Shown here: positions 15,106 to 17,985 of the stretch, piece by piece | Layout of the letters: the number at the start of each line of letters is the position of its first letter | Position numbering within the stretch: the stretch's first letter is position 1 | DNA from: Bacillota bacterium | GTDB taxonomy: Bacteria; Bacillota; Clostridia; Acetivibrionales; DSM-1351 | Reading direction: 5' to 3' | Assembly (NCBI GenBank): GCA_023393115.1 | Contig: JAEWMS010000032.1 | Span: 1 to 17,985 of the forward strand | Length of the DNA: 17,985 nt | Translations under genes and position numbers: made by a program | Notes under the pieces: generated by a model | The model's database searches: none | Told to the model about the DNA's origin: nothing | The model's input: only the letters and a program-made list of their open reading frames with translations

Positions 15106-16908
15106 CTAAAAATCCTTCTCCAGAAGCCCTTTCTTAATATTGTTAAGCTTAACATAATTAGTTGAACTGTTTCCATTGAGATATAAAATATTAAGGGCTT
15201 TTAAGTTAACCAGCGGTGAAAAATCTGTTATGCGGTTGTCCCTGATATATAACTCTGTCAGTGAATTCAACCCGGACAGAGAAGCCACGCTGGAAATTCT
15301 GTTTCCATTGAGGGACAGCACCTCCAGTTTGGTAAGACCTTTAAGGGGAGTTATATCTGTTATACTGTTTCTCTGAAGGTATAGAACTCTTAAATTCTTT
15401 AAATTGCCTAAGTTGTATATACTGGTTATATTTGCATTGCTGATATCCAAATATTCAAGGTTTGTAAGTTTTTTAACATCAACCAGAGATTTCACCCCGT
15501 TAGGAACAGCAAGTCTGTAAACTTTGTTCAATTCATTGCTGTATATACTGCCTGTTGGTTTCATTAGCTGCTTTCGGACTGCAGCTTCAACTACCTTATC
15601 ATAAAAACTAACCTTCGTTCCGGCCGTTGTGGGAGCCTTTACAGGGAGAGACCCAAGGATACTGCTCCAAACATCCAGTCCGTAAGTCTTTGAGGTTTTA
15701 TCCGTATAGTCGGGAACATTTGCCAGACTCCAAAGTGAAATACCCCCAAGACCGTATTCCTTAATCAGGTCAATTTTGGCCTTTATACTTTTACTGTTCT
15801 CATATAATGCTACACTATAGGTTTTATCAACTACATTAAAAAACTGGAGCACAGGACTTTGAAGCTCATTATTATATGAATAACTCATTTTCTCAGCCTT
15901 GGCCTCCTTATTCTGAATACGGGCATAAAGCATCTCATATGTTGGCGTATTTCGAGGTTCCATACTTACTAGAGTTCCCGGAGTTTTGTTCCATGCCTCA
16001 GCTGACGGAATTGAGTATCGCCACTGTGCAGCATCAAAACTTATCTGGAGCATAACTTTAGATAAATTTTCTTTATCAACATGTTTTTTCACATCTTCCA
16101 TGGCAAGTTTGATTTTCTTAATTGGTGCAAGCCCATCGATAGGACTAAGGCAGTTGTAGCCTGTATACTGCATAACCTGTGATTTATCCAGTTCTGTTAC
16201 AGGTTCATAATCATGAGCCATAACTATCATTTTATCAGCTGTGGCTGCTATTGTTTTATAGTTATAGCCTGTATAATTAAGCAAGGGATTAACAGCAACA
16301 TACAAGGTCTTGTCTATGGCCTTCATTTGGCTCCTCAATTCTTTAAGAAATTCATCATACCAACTGCTTATAGTCTTACCGTTGATCAATATAGTATTCC
16401 CCTTGAGGTCGTCGTTTTGGAGACCCTCAAAATCAATTACCGCACCATCAAAGAAAATTGAGTCACCGTCGCTAACATCACTTTTGAGCAGTTCCACAAC
16501 AGCACTTACCGCTTTTTCTCTCTTTTCCTTATAGGGAAGTATCTTTTCAGCATTTACACTATCTGAAAAAATATTAAGCTGAATAGATTTGTTTTTACTT
16601 TTTGCATACTTCAATACGTCAATATAGTCCCCGGGATAATAAAACAGTGTGTTTCCGTTTTCTCCAAGCTTGGTAACCACCCTGGTTTCCAGATCGCCGT
16701 ACAGTCTTCCCCATGCAAAACTTACAGAATCCAATGCATCTATATATTTTTTTGTACTCTCTGAAAAAGTCATTTGTGCAGGATAAAAGGCATGAAGTTC
16801 CAATTTGGAGGAGGATGCGGCCTGTATTGACACCGAAGAACTCGGTATGAAACCAAATACCATCGCCAAAATCAATAGTACAACTAAAATACATTTTGTC
16901 TTTCTCAT
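15106..16908 (-). CDS. Secreted GH18-like glycoside hydrolase with C-terminal leucine-rich repeats
   Basis: The 600-aa product begins with a signal peptide (MRKTKCILVVLLILAMVFGF..., likely cut after SIQA, near residue 30). A GH18 TIM barrel follows to about residue 430. The active-site strand is DGAVIDFEG (154-162), with Glu161 as acid and Asp159 two before it. The outer Asp of DxDxE is Val here, as in some spore-type GH18 members. Later blocks MIVMAHDYEP and GLGGISLWSLANVPDY match GH18 strands 6 and 8. After a linker, residues about 480-585 contain about five 22-residue internalin-like repeats (NLRVLYLQRNSITDITPLKG type). The substrate is probably peptidoglycan or chitin-like glycan, unproven. 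No dockerin or SLH module is present. The start at 16908 has AAGGA 8 nt upstream; the ATG seven codons earlier has none. The gene stands alone on its strand. Confidence 0.85.
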   Translation of the reverse strand: MRKTKCILVVLLILAMVFGFIPSSSVSIQAASSSKLELHAFYPAQMTFSESTKKYIDALDSVSFAWGRLYGDLETRVVTKLGENGNTLFYYPGDYIDVLKYAKSKNKSIQLNIFSDSVNAEKILPYKEKREKAVSAVVELLKSDVSDGDSIFFDGAVIDFEGLQNDDLKGNTILINGKTISSWYDEFLKELRSQMKAIDKTLYVAVNPLLNYTGYNYKTIAATADKMIVMAHDYEPVTELDKSQVMQYTGYNCLSPIDGLAPIKKIKLAMEDVKKHVDKENLSKVMLQISFDAAQWRYSIPSAEAWNKTPGTLVSMEPRNTPTYEMLYARIQNKEAKAEKMSYSYNNELQSPVLQFFNVVDKTYSVALYENSKSIKAKIDLIKEYGLGGISLWSLANVPDYTDKTSKTYGLDVWSSILGSLPVKAPTTAGTKVSFYDKVVEAAVRKQLMKPTGSIYSNELNKVYRLAVPNGVKSLVDVKKLTNLEYLDISNANITSIYNLGNLKNLRVLYLQRNSITDITPLKGLTKLEVLSLNGNRISSVASLSGLNSLTELYIRDNRITDFSPLVNLKALNILYLNGNSSTNYVKLNNIKKGLLEKDF

Positions 16909-17053
16909 ATATATGTCCTTGCTCCACATTTCATAAAAGTACTTATGTCAGAAAAGCGTAGACCCTACCCCCCTTTGATATAAATAAATGCTTCAATCTA
17001 TTTTACCATAATTTCTTTGGAGGGGCGCGTTAAAAATTCGTTACATCGGGAAA
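16909..17053. other. Upstream region of the GH18-LRR gene
   Basis: This holds the presumed promoter of the GH18-LRR gene, read leftward. GGTAAAAT (minus strand, around 17000-17007) is a possible -10, but I cannot find a matching -35. An unusual G-run (GGGGGGTAGGG on the minus strand, around 16964-16974) lies in the leader. No gene is seen. Confidence 0.35.
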
Positions 17054-17092
17054 AAAGAAAAGGATAGCGACTGTACCGATATCCTTTTCTTT
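17054..17092 (-). terminator. Terminator of the 45-aa gene
   Basis: AAAGAAAAGGATA (17054-17066) pairs perfectly with TATCCTTTTCTTT (17080-17092) around a 13-nt loop. On the minus strand the hairpin ends in a T-rich tail (CTTTTCTTTTTTCCC). It lies about 30 nt past the stop codon of the small gene. Confidence 0.82.
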
Positions 17093-17100
17093 ACTATATT

Positions 17101-17140
17101 CTTTTATATTCTTTTATATTCTTTTATTTTCTTTTATTAT
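17101..17140. repeat. Decanucleotide tandem repeat CTTTTATATT (about four copies)
   Basis: Units at 17101-17110 and 17111-17120 are identical (CTTTTATATT); 17121-17130 (CTTTTATTTT) and 17131-17140 (CTTTTATTAT) are diverged copies. The repeat spans the end of the 45-aa gene, including its stop codon at 17124-17126, and reaches towards its terminator. The 10-bp period matches one DNA turn. Confidence 0.75.
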
Positions 17141-17261
17141 CTTTTTCATTTTCGGAGTTCTCTTCACTCTTTCCCCACTTATACTCTTTATTGAATGGTG
17201 AAGCCTTTAAGAAGCTTCCTACTTCCATGTCTATTTTACCGAATGGATTCCAACCTTTCAT
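17124..17261 (-). CDS. Small 45-aa protein of unknown function
   Basis: On the minus strand an ATG at 17261 is preceded by GGGAGG 7 nt upstream and followed by 45 codons to TAA at 17124-17126. The product begins MKGWNPFGKIDMEVGSFLKA and continues with an NKEYKWGKSEEN stretch and a very charged tail (EKDNKRK). It has two Trp and no Cys. There is no hydrophobic segment, so it should be cytoplasmic or an unmodified peptide precursor. I do not recognise a family. The gene has its own terminator (17054-17092) and a long AT-rich leader, so it looks like a real monocistronic gene. The last codons are encoded by the decanucleotide repeat. Confidence 0.68.
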   Translation of the reverse strand: MKGWNPFGKIDMEVGSFLKASPFNKEYKWGKSEENSENEKDNKRK

Positions 17262-17529
17262 AATAAAACCTCCCTATAATTTGATTAACTAACCTGAAGC
17301 TTGTAGCTTTTTTGTTTTAACAATGATTACATTAACCAATTACTTTGGTACATTTACTGAACCGTAATTACAATAATTATCGTACTCTAACATTTTAAAT
17401 GTTTCAAGGTATCAATAAATGTTTTATAGATATATTTTATTAATTATTTTATTTTTTATAGTTGTTAAATTAAGTTTATACATAAACATAATAGAAAATT
17501 AACGTTCAAGTCCGAATTAGTTTGCGAAA
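17262..17529. other. AT-rich leader region of the 45-aa gene
   Basis: No gene is seen. Two small palindromes occur: AAGCT-TGT-AGCTT around 17297-17309, and AATTAC (17338-17343) with GTAATT (17364-17369) plus inner GGT/ACC. The minus-strand promoter of the 45-aa gene should lie here, but no convincing -35/-10 pair was found. Confidence 0.4.
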
Positions 17530-17559
17530 AAAAACCTCAGTCTTTCGACTGAGGTTTTT
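17530..17559 (-). terminator. Terminator of the tRNA operon
   Basis: AAAAACCTCAGTC (17530-17542) pairs perfectly with GACTGAGGTTTTT (17547-17559) around a TTTC loop. On the minus strand it is followed by a run of eight T. It lies just downstream of tRNA-Cys, the last tRNA gene. Confidence 0.93.
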
Positions 17560-17563
17560 AATT

Positions 17564-17638
17564 TGGAGGCGCCACCCAGACTTGAACTGGGGAATAAAAG
17601 TTTTGCAGACTTCTGCCTTACCACTTGGCTATGGCGCC
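17564..17638 (-). tRNA. tRNA-Cys (GCA)
   Basis: 75 nt with CCA encoded. The acceptor GGCGCC pairs with GGCGCC and is followed by U73, the Cys discriminator. The anticodon loop CTGCAAA gives GCA. The T loop is TTCAAGT. It is the last gene of the tRNA cluster, directly before its terminator. Confidence 0.95.
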
Positions 17639-17647
17639 GTCAATATT

Positions 17648-17675
17648 GAGACAGACCACATATGCAATCTGTCTC
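17648..17675. repeat. Hairpin between tRNA-Gly and tRNA-Cys
   Basis: GAGACAGA (17648-17655) pairs with TCTGTCTC (17668-17675) around a 12-nt loop. On the minus strand, the transcribed one, it is not followed by a T-run, so it more likely helps processing than termination. On the plus strand ATTTTTT follows it. Confidence 0.55.
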
Positions 17676-17681
17676 ATTTTT

Positions 17682-17756
17682 TGGAGCGGGTTACGCGATT
17701 TGAACGCGCGACTTTCACCTTGGCAAGGTGACACTCTACCGCTGAGTTAAACCCGC
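17682..17756 (-). tRNA. tRNA-Gly (GCC)
   Basis: 75 nt with CCA encoded. The acceptor GCGGGTT pairs with AACCCGC; the anticodon arm TCACC-TTGCCAA-GGTGA gives GCC. The D arm contains AGCGGTAGA and the T loop is TTCAAAT. It precedes tRNA-Cys in the same transcript. Confidence 0.96.
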
Positions 17757-17773
17757 ATCTTAAATTGTAAAAA

Positions 17774-17841
17774 CCATCGGATTACTTCGTCAGACTTCCT
17801 GTTCTGCGGTGCTCGACACTTGTCTTCCTTGTACTCCTTGC
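17774..17841. other. GC-richer spacer segment between tRNA-Phe and tRNA-Gly
   Basis: The 106-bp spacer contains about 68 bp that is clearly less AT-rich than the other intergenic DNA here. On the minus strand it starts GGAGTACAAGGAAGACAAG and stays open in one frame, which looks like remnant coding or repeat sequence. No tRNA fold or promoter was recognised in it. Confidence 0.35.
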
Positions 17842-17862
17842 TTTTTCCAATTTAATATTTAA

Positions 17863-17938
17863 TGGTGCCCAGAGCCGGAATCGAACCAGCGACACGGGGA
17901 TTTTCAGTCCCCTGCTCTACCGACTGAGCTATCTGGGC
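17863..17938 (-). tRNA. tRNA-Phe (GAA)
   Basis: 76 nt with CCA encoded. The acceptor GCCCAGA pairs with TCTGGGC and is followed by A73. The anticodon arm GGGGA-CTGAAAA-TCCCC gives GAA. The D arm is AGCTCAGTCGGTAGAGC and the T loop TTCGATT. It lies 4 nt from the partial tRNA-Asp. Confidence 0.97.
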
Positions 17939-17942
17939 AAAT

Positions 17943-17985
17943 TGGCGACCCGGAACGGGCTCGAACCGTCGACCTCCAGCGTGAC
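17943..17985 (-). tRNA. tRNA-Asp (GTC), 3' part, cut by window edge
   Basis: Only the 3' 43 nt are present. On the minus strand the window begins at the anticodon GTC, followed by AC, stem GCTGG, a 5-nt variable loop, T arm GACGG-TTCGAGC-CCGTT, acceptor strand CCGGGTC, G73 and CCA. The GTC anticodon and G73 fit tRNA-Asp. The 5' half lies beyond the right edge. Confidence 0.85.

Noticed and set aside
17522..17731. 69-codon open frame across the tRNA region
   Set aside because: It overlaps the terminator, tRNA-Cys and tRNA-Gly on the opposite strand; tRNA structure explains the sequence.

Overview
This window looks like chromosome from a low-GC, spore-forming, mesophilic clostridium, probably of the Ruminiclostridium/Clostridium cellulolyticum type. 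That placement is inference. It rests on the AT-rich intergenic DNA, the strong GGAGG ribosome sites with some GTG/TTG starts, a CwlD-type spore cortex amidase, the NADH sensor Rex, and a CsaB-type pyruvyl transferase of the kind used for S-layer anchoring. I see no phage, CRISPR array or transposase. The one mobile element is the 5' end of a group II intron that runs off the left edge.

Left part (1-5125). A group II intron 5' end on the minus strand abuts the terminator hairpin of a diverged EF-G-like GTPase gene. A 680-bp gene-free stretch with two hairpins and a repeat-bearing leader follows. Then comes a tight, overlapping plus-strand pair, aroF (DAHP synthase) and tyrA (prephenate dehydrogenase with ACT domain), the first step and tyrosine branch of aromatic amino acid synthesis.

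Middle (5126-12580). A glucose/sorbosone-dehydrogenase-like beta-propeller protein without an export signal is followed by a small polytopic membrane protein, both apparently started by TTG. A perfect bidirectional terminator separates them from rex, which is convergent and has a consensus promoter overlapped by a Rex-like operator. Divergent from rex is a fused glycosyltransferase/CsaB pyruvyl transferase, probably involved in secondary cell wall polysaccharide. A second bidirectional terminator separates it from a convergent ABC-F translation-factor ATPase.

Right part (12600-17120, all minus strand). This holds cwlD, a two-gene unit (polytopic membrane protein plus helical-repeat protein) and a secreted GH18-like plus leucine-rich-repeat protein. 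A 45-aa orphan gene with its own strong ribosome site and terminator follows, next to a decanucleotide repeat. The window closes with a minus-strand tRNA cluster read as Asp(GTC, partial)-Phe(GAA)-Gly(GCC)-Cys(GCA) and ending in a clear terminator.

Most genes are ordinary housekeeping or envelope functions. The observations most worth checking are the intron at the terminator, the GT-CsaB fusion, the GH18-LRR fusion, the Rex operator within its own promoter, and the 45-aa gene.
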